Shown: in pieces, positions 10,032 through 17,733 of the stretch
Position numbering within the stretch: position 1 is the first letter of the stretch
How the letters are laid out: each line of letters opens with the position of its first letter
Source: a bacterium 210917-SL.2.15
GTDB taxonomy: Bacteria > Bacillota > Clostridia > Oscillospirales > Oscillospiraceae
Assembly: GCA_020555605.1 (NCBI GenBank)
Contig: JAJCJC010000016.1
Coordinates: forward strand, 1-61,032
Length of the DNA stretch: 61,032 nt
Direction: 5' to 3'
Position numbers and translations under genes: made by a program
Notes under the pieces: model-generated
Told to the model about the DNA's origin: nothing
Databases searched by the model: none
The model's input: only the letters and a program-made list of their open reading frames with translations

Positions 10032-10070
10032 AAGGCAAAAGATGTTTCACGTGAAACATCTTTTGCCTTT
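10031..10070. terminator. perfect 40-bp palindrome, terminator-like, enclosing parS
   Basis: The two 20-base halves are exact reverse complements. It begins at the GH13 stop codon and ends in a T-rich run, so as RNA it could form a hairpin terminating the GH13 transcript. The centre is a parS site, so one sequence appears to serve two purposes. Confidence 0.6.
10043..10058. other. parS centromere site 1
   Basis: TGTTTCACGTGAAACA matches the bacterial parS consensus (TGTTNCACGTGAAACA) at every position. ParB nucleates here and spreads. parB itself lies 2.2 kb to the right and oriC 31 kb to the right. Confidence 0.95.
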
Positions 10071-10074
10071 TTCC

Positions 10075-10384
10075 GCTCCGCAGAGCGGAACGGGTTTTTC
10101 TCTTGGCAGAGGGGAGCATTTGCACCCACATTTTTTCTCTTATAAGGGAAAAAGAAACATGCCGATCTCCGCGCCAAGCGCCTCGCTTCGTTCGGTTGTG
10201 CTCCGAAACGCGCCCGCGGGCACAAGCCCGGCACAAAGGGAAAGGGAACGCGGAGCGGCTTTCGTAACGAAAGCTGCTCCTTTTTCCTTTGTGCTCTATA
10301 TCCTGGTGGCGGGCGACTTAGTGCCGTGAGGACTGGTTTCCCCTCTTGCGCCGCTGACGCTAAGCCGTGCGGAGGGAACGGCAT
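10075..10384 (+). repeat. dispersed intergenic repeat, copy A
   Basis: About 310 bases that align over most of their length with 31608-31925 (same strand) and, in reverse, 33112-33370. Shared landmarks are a CTCTTGGCAGAGG hairpin, a TTTTTCTC...GAAAAAGAAA hairpin, a GCCGATCTCCGCGCCAAG block and a GCGCCGCTGACGCT end block. It has no reading frame of its own. In this copy the central hairpin is imperfect. Together with the parS palindrome it fills the gap between the GH13 gene and the DUF4241 remnant. Confidence 0.8.
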
Positions 10385-10579
10385 TTGTGTTGAAATAAGT
10401 ATGTTTTACTGGGTTTTATGAGAGAGAATGCGGCCGCGGGTCTGGAAGTATGGGCATTTCGCCCAAGGCAATTGTCTTTTTTGCAGGGTCGTTTTGCTTC
10501 CTTTTTCTATTCCTCTTGTCGGCGCTCTTTTTCTGTGTTACAGTATCCTTACCGGAATCTTTATTATGGATGGATCGCC

Positions 10580-11212
10580 ATGTATCAAAACGAAGCTCTG
10601 ATGCTCGCGCTGCGCCGCCATACGTTTCAGGCCTTTTTGAAAGGCGACACGTATCAGGAATCCATCCGCGAACAAAATCTCGGCCTGCTGCATCTGACCA
10701 GCGGCCGCATTGTGGCGAATGACCCGCTCCGCCTTTATGAGCAGATCCCCGTTGCGCAAAACGTCGCCCCCGGCAGTTATCCGGTGATCCTTTACATTTA
10801 TCACTGCGATGACGATCAGCGTGTCGCTTTTGCCGAAATTCGCTTCAGCGAAGCGGTTCCCGCCTCATTTGCGCCCGTCTTCAGGACGTCAAGGCGCTGA
10901 AGGAGGATAAGTTTTATGACTACGAGTGTGGACAGCGGCACCGGGGGCTTTATGGACGAGGATGCCTGCCACGCGCTGAAAGCACTGTTGGACGAATCCG
11001 ACGTCGGGATGCTCCCCGCTTTGGAGGACGCGCTCAGCGCAAGCTATGGAGATACGTGTTCTGCCGTCAACCTCTCCCTGCCCGGCCTTCCGGCAAACTT
11101 TACTGTTTTTTCCAGCGGCGACGGCGACGGCGCTTACCCCTCCTACTGGGGATTCGATGACGCCGGGCAGCTTTGCTGCCTGATGACGGACTTCCGCATC
11201 CTGGACACCTGA
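10580..11212 (+). pseudogene. DUF4241-family protein, split by two compensating frameshifts
   Basis: Two same-frame pieces, 10580-10900 (stop TGA at 10898) and 10916-11212, match the N- and C-terminal parts of DUF4241: LTSGRIVANDPL, then SGTGGFMDEDA and YPSYWGFDDAGQLCC...TDFRIL. The missing middle (QDVKALKEDKFYDYE) is present but encoded in another frame between about 10868 and 10925. One slip near 10865 and an opposite one near 10927 would restore a single protein of about 210 residues. The second piece happens to have a strong ribosome site (AAGGAGG) before its ATG, so two separate peptides are possible. Function of the family is unknown. Confidence 0.7.
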
Positions 11213-11228
11213 CTCCTTTCCATCTTTC

Positions 11229-11266
11229 TTCCAGGCGCGGTTAGCGCCTGGAAGTTTCTTTTTTCT
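11229..11266 (+). terminator. intrinsic terminator after the DUF4241 remnant
   Basis: Stem TTCCAGGCGC / GCGCCTGGAA with a 5-base loop (11229-11253), followed by a T-rich tract. Confidence 0.75.
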
Positions 11267-11301
11267 GCCGGCTTCCCTGTCCACCGCGCAGGACTTTCGG
11301 T

Positions 11302-11317
11302 TGTTTCACGTGAAACA
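11302..11317. other. parS centromere site 2
   Basis: A second perfect TGTTTCACGTGAAACA, extended by one matching base on each side (11301-11318), about 100 bases upstream of parA. ParB bound here could affect parA-parB transcription as well as segregation. Confidence 0.95.
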
Positions 11318-11340
11318 ATGAAACATTTTTCTCTTTTTTC

Positions 11341-11369
11341 TTGTTATGTCCCATTAATGATGATATAAT
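11341..11369 (+). promoter_or_regulatory. promoter of parA-parB
   Basis: TTGTTA at 11341-11346 and TATAAT at 11364-11369, spaced 17 bases, about 50 bases before the parA ATG and directly downstream of parS site 2. Confidence 0.7.
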
Positions 11370-11418
11370 GGCACTTAATGGGCTATGCTACTATTGAAAC
11401 AGAAGGGGCCGGTGTGGA

Positions 11419-12189
11419 ATGGCAAAAATTGTGGCAGTGGTGAATCAAAAGGGCGGCGTGGGCAAAACCACCACCTGCGTGTCCCTGACGGCGGCATTGC
11501 AGGAAAAAGGGAAATCCGTCCTGCTATGTGACTTCGATCCCCAAGCCAACTCCACTTCCGGCATGGGAGTGGACAAGACGCTGTCCGGCGGCGTATACGA
11601 TGTGCTGATCAACGGCGCCGATGCGGAAAAGACCGTTGTTCACACCAAATGGGGCGACGTGCTGCCCTCCTCCAAAAATCTGGCGGGGGCCGGCATTGAA
11701 ATGATTGGTTTGGAGCGCCGGGAGTTTTTGCTCAAGGACGCTTTGGACGAGCTGTCGCCCCGGTACGATTTCATCCTCATCGATTGTCCCCCCTCCCTGG
11801 AACTGCTGACGCTGAACGGCTTGTGCGCCGCGGACACGATCCTGGTGCCAGTGCAGGGCGAATACTACGCCCTCGAAGGGCTGAGCGACCTGCTGAACAC
11901 GGTGCGCATCGTCAAGCGTTCCCTCAATCCGCGCATCGAACTGGAGGGCGTGCTGCTGACCATGTTCGACGGGCGCACCAACCTGGCCAATCAGGTAGCC
12001 GAGGAAGTCAAGCGCTATTTCCCCGGCAAGGTGTATGCCACCGTGATCCCCCGCACGGTGCGCCTGTCCGAGGCGCCCAGCTTCGGAAAGCCCATCACCG
12101 CCTACGATCACAGCTGCCGCGGCAGCGAAGCCTACCTCACGCTGGCCGATGAATTTCTGCAGATGAACGGCGCACAGGCCCGGTCCTGA
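11419..12189 (+). CDS. parA: chromosome partitioning ATPase ParA/Soj
   Basis: 256 residues with the deviant Walker A box KGGVGKTTT (signature lysine 11), CDFDPQANSTSG switch region and the DCPPSLELLT Walker B-type motif. The N-terminus is short, as in chromosomal Soj (no HTH extension of plasmid ParA). It forms ATP-dependent dimers on DNA, segregates ParB-parS complexes, and in relatives modulates DnaA. ATG at 11419. parB follows after 41 bases. Confidence 0.95.
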   Translation: MAKIVAVVNQKGGVGKTTTCVSLTAALQEKGKSVLLCDFDPQANSTSGMGVDKTLSGGVYDVLINGADAEKTVVHTKWGDVLPSSKNLAGAGIEMIGLERREFLLKDALDELSPRYDFILIDCPPSLELLTLNGLCAADTILVPVQGEYYALEGLSDLLNTVRIVKRSLNPRIELEGVLLTMFDGRTNLANQVAEEVKRYFPGKVYATVIPRTVRLSEAPSFGKPITAYDHSCRGSEAYLTLADEFLQMNGAQARS

Positions 12190-12230
12190 CCGTTCCCTGT
12201 TCATTTAACCGCATGGAAAGGAGCGTTTCT

Positions 12231-13130
12231 ATGGCAAGAACCATGCAAAAAGGCCTGGGCAAAGGCCTGGGCGCCCTCCTGGGCGACACTTCCCCTCTCT
12301 CCTCCGCGCCCGCCGCCGAAGGCAGCGGCGTCACCGTACTGCCCATCGCCAAGGTGGAGGCCTACCGCAAGCAGCCCCGCAAACAATTTGACGAAGCATC
12401 CCTGCAGGATCTGGCGGACTCCATCCGCCGGCACGGCATCCTGCAGCCCCTGACGGTACGCAAGCTGTCCTCGGGCTATTATCAGATCATCGCCGGCGAG
12501 CGCCGCTGGCGGGCGGCCCGGATGGCCGGCCTCACCGAGGTGCCGGTGCTCATCATCGAAGCCGATGACCGCAAGGCCATGGAACTGGCCATGATCGAAA
12601 ACCTGCAGCGTGAGGACCTCAACCCCATCGAAGAAGCAGAAGGGTACAAAGCTCTGATGGAAGACTACGGCCTGACCCAGGAGGAAGCGGCCGAGCGGGT
12701 GGGCAAAAGCCGCTCCAACGTGGCCAACGTCCTGCGGCTGCTGAACCTGTCCGCCCCGGTGCGCGCACTGCTGGCCAAAGGCGCCCTGTCTGCCGGACAT
12801 GCCCGGGCTTTGCTTCCCCTGAAGGCCGCGGCCCAGGAAAAAGCCGCCAAAGCCGTGGCGGAGGGCGGCCTCAGCGTGCGCCAGACCGAGGCGCTGGTGA
12901 AAAAGCTGCTCAGCGAAACGAACAAGGGCGCGCCGCCAAAGGCAGCCAAAGCTGGCGTGGACTATGCTGCCGAAGCGGAAAAAGAACTTTCCTCCCGCCT
13001 GTCCCGAGGCTGCCGCATCGTCACTGGACGAAAAAAAGGCAAAATCGAACTGGAATATTACGGCCTGGACGACCTGAACGATTTGATCGACGCACTGCGG
13101 GTCCTGGAAATCCACAAGCATGGAACCTGA
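12231..13130 (+). CDS. parB: chromosome partitioning protein ParB/Spo0J
   Basis: 299 residues starting with the KGLGKGLGALLGD ParA-stimulating tail. The CTPase/ParB domain includes RKQFDEASLQDLADSI and GERRWRAARMAG, the HTH is around LTQEEAAERVGKSRSNVANVLRLL, and the C-terminal dimerisation region ends GLDDLNDLIDALRVL. ATG 12231 is preceded by GAAAGGAG. An in-frame ATG six codons earlier has no ribosome site. Its targets are the two parS sites upstream. Confidence 0.95.
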   Translation: MARTMQKGLGKGLGALLGDTSPLSSAPAAEGSGVTVLPIAKVEAYRKQPRKQFDEASLQDLADSIRRHGILQPLTVRKLSSGYYQIIAGERRWRAARMAGLTEVPVLIIEADDRKAMELAMIENLQREDLNPIEEAEGYKALMEDYGLTQEEAAERVGKSRSNVANVLRLLNLSAPVRALLAKGALSAGHARALLPLKAAAQEKAAKAVAEGGLSVRQTEALVKKLLSETNKGAPPKAAKAGVDYAAEAEKELSSRLSRGCRIVTGRKKGKIELEYYGLDDLNDLIDALRVLEIHKHGT

Positions 13131-13154
13131 GCGGAAAGGACGGAACAACAAATT

Positions 13155-13685
13155 ATGAAACTTGAAAAACGCGCGCAGTCCGCTTCGGGGGAAACCGCCG
13201 CACAAAGCCCTGCAGCACCGGCGGCGGAGAGCGGCAGGCACAAGCCTGTGCTGCTGTATCTGGTGATCCTGTTCGCCATCGCCTTTGTGCTGATCCTCTT
13301 TTCCTTCATCATGCACCAGCGCAGCAACGCCGAGGTGCTCAAGGAGCTGCAGTCCCAAGTGGATACCCTGCAGGAGCTGCAGCAAGTGGAGGAGCAATAC
13401 ACGGCCGTCAGCGAGGAAAACAAAGCTCTGCGCGAGCAGGTGGAAACCCTCACAAAGCAGGCCGAATCGGACGCCCGGATCCACAGCGCCCTGCTGCTGG
13501 TGTGGAAACTGGAACGGCTCTACGCCGCCGGCGACAACGAGGGCTGCCTTGCCGCCATCGAGGCGCTGCAGCAGGATGACCTGTACCTCGCGCTTCCCAA
13601 TGAGACGGACGGGGGCGAAACTTACGAAACGCCCCGCGCTGCATACGACCGAATTCTGGAAGCCCTGAGCAATACGACCAACTAA
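13155..13685 (+). CDS. single-pass membrane protein with coiled coil, unknown function
   Basis: 176 residues: a cytoplasmic Ala/Gln-rich tail (1-30), one membrane helix (about 31-53), then a coiled coil (about 58-105, many E, Q and L heptads) and a small helical C-terminal domain with tetratricopeptide-like spacing. It lies between parB and serS, 25 bases after parB, so it may be co-transcribed. I do not recognise a family. Relatives at this place in Clostridia are listed as hypothetical, as far as I know. Confidence 0.75.
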   Translation: MKLEKRAQSASGETAAQSPAAPAAESGRHKPVLLYLVILFAIAFVLILFSFIMHQRSNAEVLKELQSQVDTLQELQQVEEQYTAVSEENKALREQVETLTKQAESDARIHSALLLVWKLERLYAAGDNEGCLAAIEALQQDDLYLALPNETDGGETYETPRAAYDRILEALSNTTN

Positions 13686-13721
13686 GAAAAACTAAAAAAC
13701 ATTTTTCGAGGTGTAACAATC

Positions 13722-15026
13722 ATGCTGGATATGAGATTTGTCCGCGAAAACCCGGATGTGGTCAAGGAAAACATTAAAAAGAAATTTCAGGATTTCAAGC
13801 TCCCTCTGGTGGACGAGGTAATCGCCCTGGACGTGGAAAACCGCGCCGCCATCACCGAGGCCAGCGAACTGCGCGCCCAGCGCAACCAGCTGTCTAAGCA
13901 GGTGGGCATGCTGATGGGCCAGGCGAAAAAGGATCCTTCCAAACTGGAGGAAGCCGAGGCCGCCAAGGCCCAGGTGAAGGCCAACGCCGACCGCCTGACC
14001 GAGCTGGAACAAAAGGAGGCAGAGCTGGAGCAGAAAATCCATAAGATCATGCTTCAGATCCCCCAGATCATTGATCCCAGCGTTCCCATCGGCCCGGATG
14101 ACAGCGCCAACGTGGAAGTACAGCGCTTTGGCGAAGCCGTAGTACCGGATTTTGAAATTCCCTATCACACCCAGATCATGGAATCCTTCCACGGCATCGA
14201 TCTGGACGCTGCAGGCCGTGTCTCCGGCAACGGCTTTTATTATTTGCTGGGCGACATCGCCCGGCTGCACGAAGCCGTACTGGCCTACGGCCGGGACTTT
14301 ATGATCGACAAGGGCTTTACCTACTGCATTCCCCCCTTCATGATCCACGGCAATGTGGTGGAGGGCGTCATGAGCCAGACCGATATGGATGCCATGATGT
14401 ACAAGATTGAGGGCGAGGATCTGTACCTGATCGGTACTTCCGAGCACTCCATGATCGGCCGTTTCATCGATCAGATTCTGCCCGAGTCCTCCCTGCCCCA
14501 GACTCTGACTTCCTACAGCCCGTGCTTCCGCAAGGAAAAGGGCGCCCACGGTATCGAGGAGCGGGGCGTGTATCGCATCCATCAGTTTGAAAAGCAGGAG
14601 ATGATCGTGGTCTGCAAGCCCGAAGACTCCATGGACTGGTATGAAAAACTGTGGCGCTACAGCGTAGAACTGTTCCGCAGCATGGATATTCCCGTACGCC
14701 AGCTGGAGTGCTGCTCCGGCGACTTGGCCGACCTGAAGGTAAAGAGCTGCGACATCGAAGCCTGGTCTCCCCGTCAGCAAAAGTATTTCGAGGTATGCTC
14801 CTGCTCCAACCTGGGCGACGCCCAGGCCCGCCGCCTGAAAATCCGCATCAAGGGCGAGGACGGCAAGAGCTATCTGGCTCATACTCTGAACAACACCTGC
14901 GTGGCTCCTCCCCGCATGCTGATCGCTTTTCTGGAAAATAACCTCCAGGCCGACGGCAGTGTGAAGATCCCCGCTGTACTGCAGCCTTACATGGGCGGCA
15001 AGACCGCGCTGCTTCCAGATGCGTAA
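13722..15026 (+). CDS. serS: seryl-tRNA synthetase
   Basis: 434 residues. N-terminal antiparallel coiled-coil arm (about 30-105), then a class II catalytic core with GTSEHSMIGRF, the motif 2 region FRKEKGAHGIEERGVYRIHQ and a motif 3 region near the C-terminus (NNTCVAPPRMLIAFLEN). It charges tRNA-Ser. The ATG at 13722 follows CGAGGTG. No T-box leader is visible in the short upstream gap. Confidence 0.94.
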   Translation: MLDMRFVRENPDVVKENIKKKFQDFKLPLVDEVIALDVENRAAITEASELRAQRNQLSKQVGMLMGQAKKDPSKLEEAEAAKAQVKANADRLTELEQKEAELEQKIHKIMLQIPQIIDPSVPIGPDDSANVEVQRFGEAVVPDFEIPYHTQIMESFHGIDLDAAGRVSGNGFYYLLGDIARLHEAVLAYGRDFMIDKGFTYCIPPFMIHGNVVEGVMSQTDMDAMMYKIEGEDLYLIGTSEHSMIGRFIDQILPESSLPQTLTSYSPCFRKEKGAHGIEERGVYRIHQFEKQEMIVVCKPEDSMDWYEKLWRYSVELFRSMDIPVRQLECCSGDLADLKVKSCDIEAWSPRQQKYFEVCSCSNLGDAQARRLKIRIKGEDGKSYLAHTLNNTCVAPPRMLIAFLENNLQADGSVKIPAVLQPYMGGKTALLPDA

Positions 15027-15280
15027 ACGCCGGCAATCGTTTCACACCGGCACAGCGTTCCAGTTTTTCCGGCAACACGATTGCAATGTGTAATTTTTTT
15101 CTCTCTTTTTATCGATTTGTAATTTCCCATTTAGAGCCGATACAAAAGCGCATGTCGACCTCAGCATCATTTTTTACCGTTTGATCGGCTCCATTTGGAT
15201 TTTTCGTGGAATCCCTTGCAGCACAAGGCATTTTTCCATCATTTCCGTTTCATCTCGGTTTTGCACAAAGGAGGCCCACT
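15027..15280. other. gap between serS and mscL, nothing recognised
   Basis: 254 bases. There is a T-rich tract around 15090-15110 but no clear hairpin, tRNA or reading frame. It probably contains the mscL promoter, which I cannot place with confidence. Confidence 0.4.
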
Positions 15281-15733
15281 ATGGCAGGCAACAATAAAGC
15301 GCGCGGTTTCTTCGGCGAGTTCCGAACCTTCATCGCCCGGGGCAACGTGCTGGATCTGGCCGTCGGCGTCATCATCGGCGGCGCGTTCAGCGCCATCACC
15401 ACTTCTCTGGTCAACGATATCATCAATCCCATTCTCGGCATCTTCACCGGCGGCGGCGAGGCCCTCTCCGCACTGGCCATCGGTCTGCCCGGCGGCGGAG
15501 CACTGATGCTGGGCAATTTCATCAATGCCGTTCTGAATTTCCTCATCATGGCGTTTGTGGTGTTTTGCATCGTCAAGTGTTTCAACGCCCTGCGCGACCG
15601 GGCCGAAGCGCTGAAACAAGCTGAAGCGGCTTCTGCCGCGCCGGCCCCGGAAGCCTCGCCCGCTCCCTCCAACGAAGAGGTGCTCCTGGGCGAGATCCGC
15701 GATCTACTCAGGGCCCGCGCGGAGCACGAGTGA
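15281..15733 (+). CDS. mscL: large-conductance mechanosensitive channel MscL
   Basis: 150 residues. It begins with an amphipathic helix, then TM1 (ARGNVLDLAVGVIIGGAFS), a periplasmic-type loop, TM2 (about 85-105) and a C-terminal helix with an Ala/Pro-rich linker. It opens on hypo-osmotic shock. ATG 15281 is 7 bases after AAAGGAGG. rsmG starts one base after its stop. Confidence 0.92.
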   Translation: MAGNNKARGFFGEFRTFIARGNVLDLAVGVIIGGAFSAITTSLVNDIINPILGIFTGGGEALSALAIGLPGGGALMLGNFINAVLNFLIMAFVVFCIVKCFNALRDRAEALKQAEAASAAPAPEASPAPSNEEVLLGEIRDLLRARAEHE

Positions 15734-15734
15734 G

Positions 15735-16448
15735 ATGCGGGAAATTATTCGCCAAGGCCTGATTGATCTGGGCCTCGAAGGCTGTGTTCGAGCGGGAGCA
15801 GCGGAGCACCTCACCCGCTACGGCCAGATGCTCCTGGAAAAAAACACCGTGATGAACCTGACCGCCATCACCGAAGCCGACGATGTAGCCCGGCTGCACA
15901 TGCTGGACTGCGCGGCGCTCCTGGGCTGCGCGGATTTCGCAGGCAAACGCCTGTTGGACGTGGGTACCGGCGCAGGCTTTCCCGGCGTAGTGCTGAAAAT
16001 CCTCGTCCCCTCTTTGGATGTGACACTGCTGGACAGCCTGAACAAGCGCCTGGAATGGCTGGATGAAGTGGCCACTGTACTGGCCCTGCGGGACATCCGC
16101 ACCATCCATGCCCGGGCAGAGGAGCAGGCCGCCCAGGCCGGCTTCCGGGAGGGCTTTGACTTCGTCACTTCCCGGGCTGTAGCCGACCTGCGAGTGCTGT
16201 GCGAGCTGTGTCTGCCTTATGTCAAAGTGGGCGGGCAGATGCTGGCCATGAAGAGCGCCCAAAGCGCGGAAGAAACCAGCGAAGCCGCCCGGGCCGTATC
16301 GATTCTGGGCGGACGGCTGCTGCCGGCTTACGACTACACCATCCCCGGCACATCCATCACTCACCGGGTGGTGCGGGTGGAAAAAATCGCCCCCACGCCC
16401 TCCCGGTATCCCCGGCGCTTTGCCCAAATCAAAAAGAAGCCGCTGTAA
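15735..16448 (+). CDS. rsmG: 16S rRNA (guanine527-N7)-methyltransferase RsmG
   Basis: 237 residues with the SAM-binding loop LLDVGTGAGFPG and the RsmG motif NKRLEWLDEV plus SRAVADL. It modifies G527 of 16S rRNA. In most Firmicutes rsmG follows mnmE-mnmG beside jag. Here it sits 20 kb away, next to mscL, and mnmE and mnmG are absent from the window. Confidence 0.93.
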   Translation: MREIIRQGLIDLGLEGCVRAGAAEHLTRYGQMLLEKNTVMNLTAITEADDVARLHMLDCAALLGCADFAGKRLLDVGTGAGFPGVVLKILVPSLDVTLLDSLNKRLEWLDEVATVLALRDIRTIHARAEEQAAQAGFREGFDFVTSRAVADLRVLCELCLPYVKVGGQMLAMKSAQSAEETSEAARAVSILGGRLLPAYDYTIPGTSITHRVVRVEKIAPTPSRYPRRFAQIKKKPL

Positions 16449-16470
16449 ACACGAAAAGGAGCTGACACTT

Positions 16471-17214
16471 TTGGGAACTGCATATGTGGTGGCCTCCGGC
16501 AAAGGAGGCACCGGAAAGACCTCCCTGGTGGCGGGCATCGGCGCGGCCCTGGCCGCCGCCGGATACCGGACGCTGTGCATCGACGCCGACATCGGCCTGC
16601 GCAACCTCGATATTGTATTGGGCATGACCGATCGGGTGCTGATGAACTTTGCCGACGTGATCGAAAGGCGCTGCACGCTGGAAAAGGCGGCAGCACAGCA
16701 TCCCCAGCTCCAGCAGCTCTATCTGCTCACTGCGCCCATGGCCCTTTCCCCGGGCCAGATCCAGACCCAGCAAATGCACGCCCTGCTCCAGAAGGCACGG
16801 GAACAGTTTGCCTTTTGCCTGCTGGACGCGCCGGCGGGCATCGGTTCCGGATTCCGCCTCTCCGCCGGCAGCGCGGACCGGGCCATCATCGTCACCACCA
16901 CCGACTCCTCCTCCCTGCGCGACGCACAGCGGGCCGTGATGGAGCTTTCGGAATATCCGCAGCTGCGCTCGAAGCATCTGGTAGTGAACCGGGTGGAAAA
17001 AAAGCTTCTGCGCAAGCTGCACCGCAACATTGACGACGCCATCGACACCGCAGGCTTACCCCTCATCGGCGTGGTACCCGAAGACGAAAAGGTCCGCCTG
17101 GCCACCAACCGGGAAGTGCCTGTGATTCTGACCGAGAGCGGCGGCGCCGCCCGGGCCTATACCAACATCGCCGCGCGACTGTGCGGCCGCCGTGTGCCGC
17201 TGATGCGGCTGTAA
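16471..17214 (+). CDS. MinD-like ATPase lacking the usual membrane-targeting tail
   Basis: 247 residues from a TTG start (AAAAGGAG 9 bases upstream). Deviant Walker A SGKGGTGKTS (K11), MinD-type switch I DADIGLRNLDIVLG and DAPAGIGSGF identify the MinD branch rather than Soj. The protein stops soon after ARLCGRRVPLMRL. Typical MinD continues with an amphipathic helix that binds membrane, which is missing here. No minC or minE is present in the window. It is followed by an mgsA-like gene, a pairing common in clostridial min clusters, so this may be the remainder of such a cluster. Confidence 0.8.
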   Translation: MGTAYVVASGKGGTGKTSLVAGIGAALAAAGYRTLCIDADIGLRNLDIVLGMTDRVLMNFADVIERRCTLEKAAAQHPQLQQLYLLTAPMALSPGQIQTQQMHALLQKAREQFAFCLLDAPAGIGSGFRLSAGSADRAIIVTTTDSSSLRDAQRAVMELSEYPQLRSKHLVVNRVEKKLLRKLHRNIDDAIDTAGLPLIGVVPEDEKVRLATNREVPVILTESGGAARAYTNIAARLCGRRVPLMRL

Positions 17215-17263
17215 CGACCGCTCCCCGCGGAAAAATTTGAAAAAAGGAAGGGGACGATTCCCA

Positions 17264-17674
17264 ATGAACATCGCCCTGATGGCTGAGGACAGCAAAAAAG
17301 AGCTGATGGTCCAGTTCTGTATCGCATACTGCGGCATCCTTGCCCACCATACCATCTGCGCCACAGACTCCACCGGCCGCCTGGTGGCAGAGGCCACAGG
17401 ACTGCCGGTGCACCGTTATCTTTCCCACGCCCACGGTGGCATCCAGCAAATCGGCGCCCGGCTGGACCTGAATGAAATCGACATGGTTCTATTTTTCAAG
17501 GACCCCGGCAGTGACGTCCTGCTGGATGACGTCAACTATATCTCCTGCCTGTGCGACGCCAACAACATCCCCTTTGCCAGCAACATCGCCACCGCCGAAG
17601 TGCTCATCCAGGGCCTCAAATACGGCGACCTGGACTGGCGCGACATCGTAAACCCCAAAACCAAGAAAATCTGA
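17264..17674 (+). CDS. methylglyoxal synthase-like (MGS-domain) protein, active-site changes
   Basis: 136 residues with the MGS fold pattern (IALMAED, AEATGLPVHRYL, IDMVLFFKDPG, NIPFASNIATAEV). In E. coli MgsA the general-base Asp71 lies in GGDQQ. Here the corresponding position is Ile60 in GGIQQ. The early His of the AHD motif is replaced by Glu8. The rest of the backbone aligns well, so it is a true family member, but it may not convert dihydroxyacetone phosphate to methylglyoxal and could be a phosphate-site-binding regulatory protein. ATG 17264, following AAAGGAAGGGG. Confidence 0.8.
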   Translation: MNIALMAEDSKKELMVQFCIAYCGILAHHTICATDSTGRLVAEATGLPVHRYLSHAHGGIQQIGARLDLNEIDMVLFFKDPGSDVLLDDVNYISCLCDANNIPFASNIATAEVLIQGLKYGDLDWRDIVNPKTKKI

Positions 17675-17733
17675 GCAGCCGCCGCGCCGGAGCGTCCCGG
17701 CGCGCCGCGCTCTTTGAAAGGAATCGCAGCGAT

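Noticed and set aside
10075..10384. CRISPR array or phage repeat
   Set aside because: Repeats are long, single-copy per location and widely dispersed, with no short regular spacer pattern.
10916..11212. Independent small gene with a perfect ribosome site
   Set aside because: Its sequence is the C-terminal half of DUF4241, and the ribosome site falls inside codons that encode the conserved middle part in another frame. It is treated as part of one broken gene.
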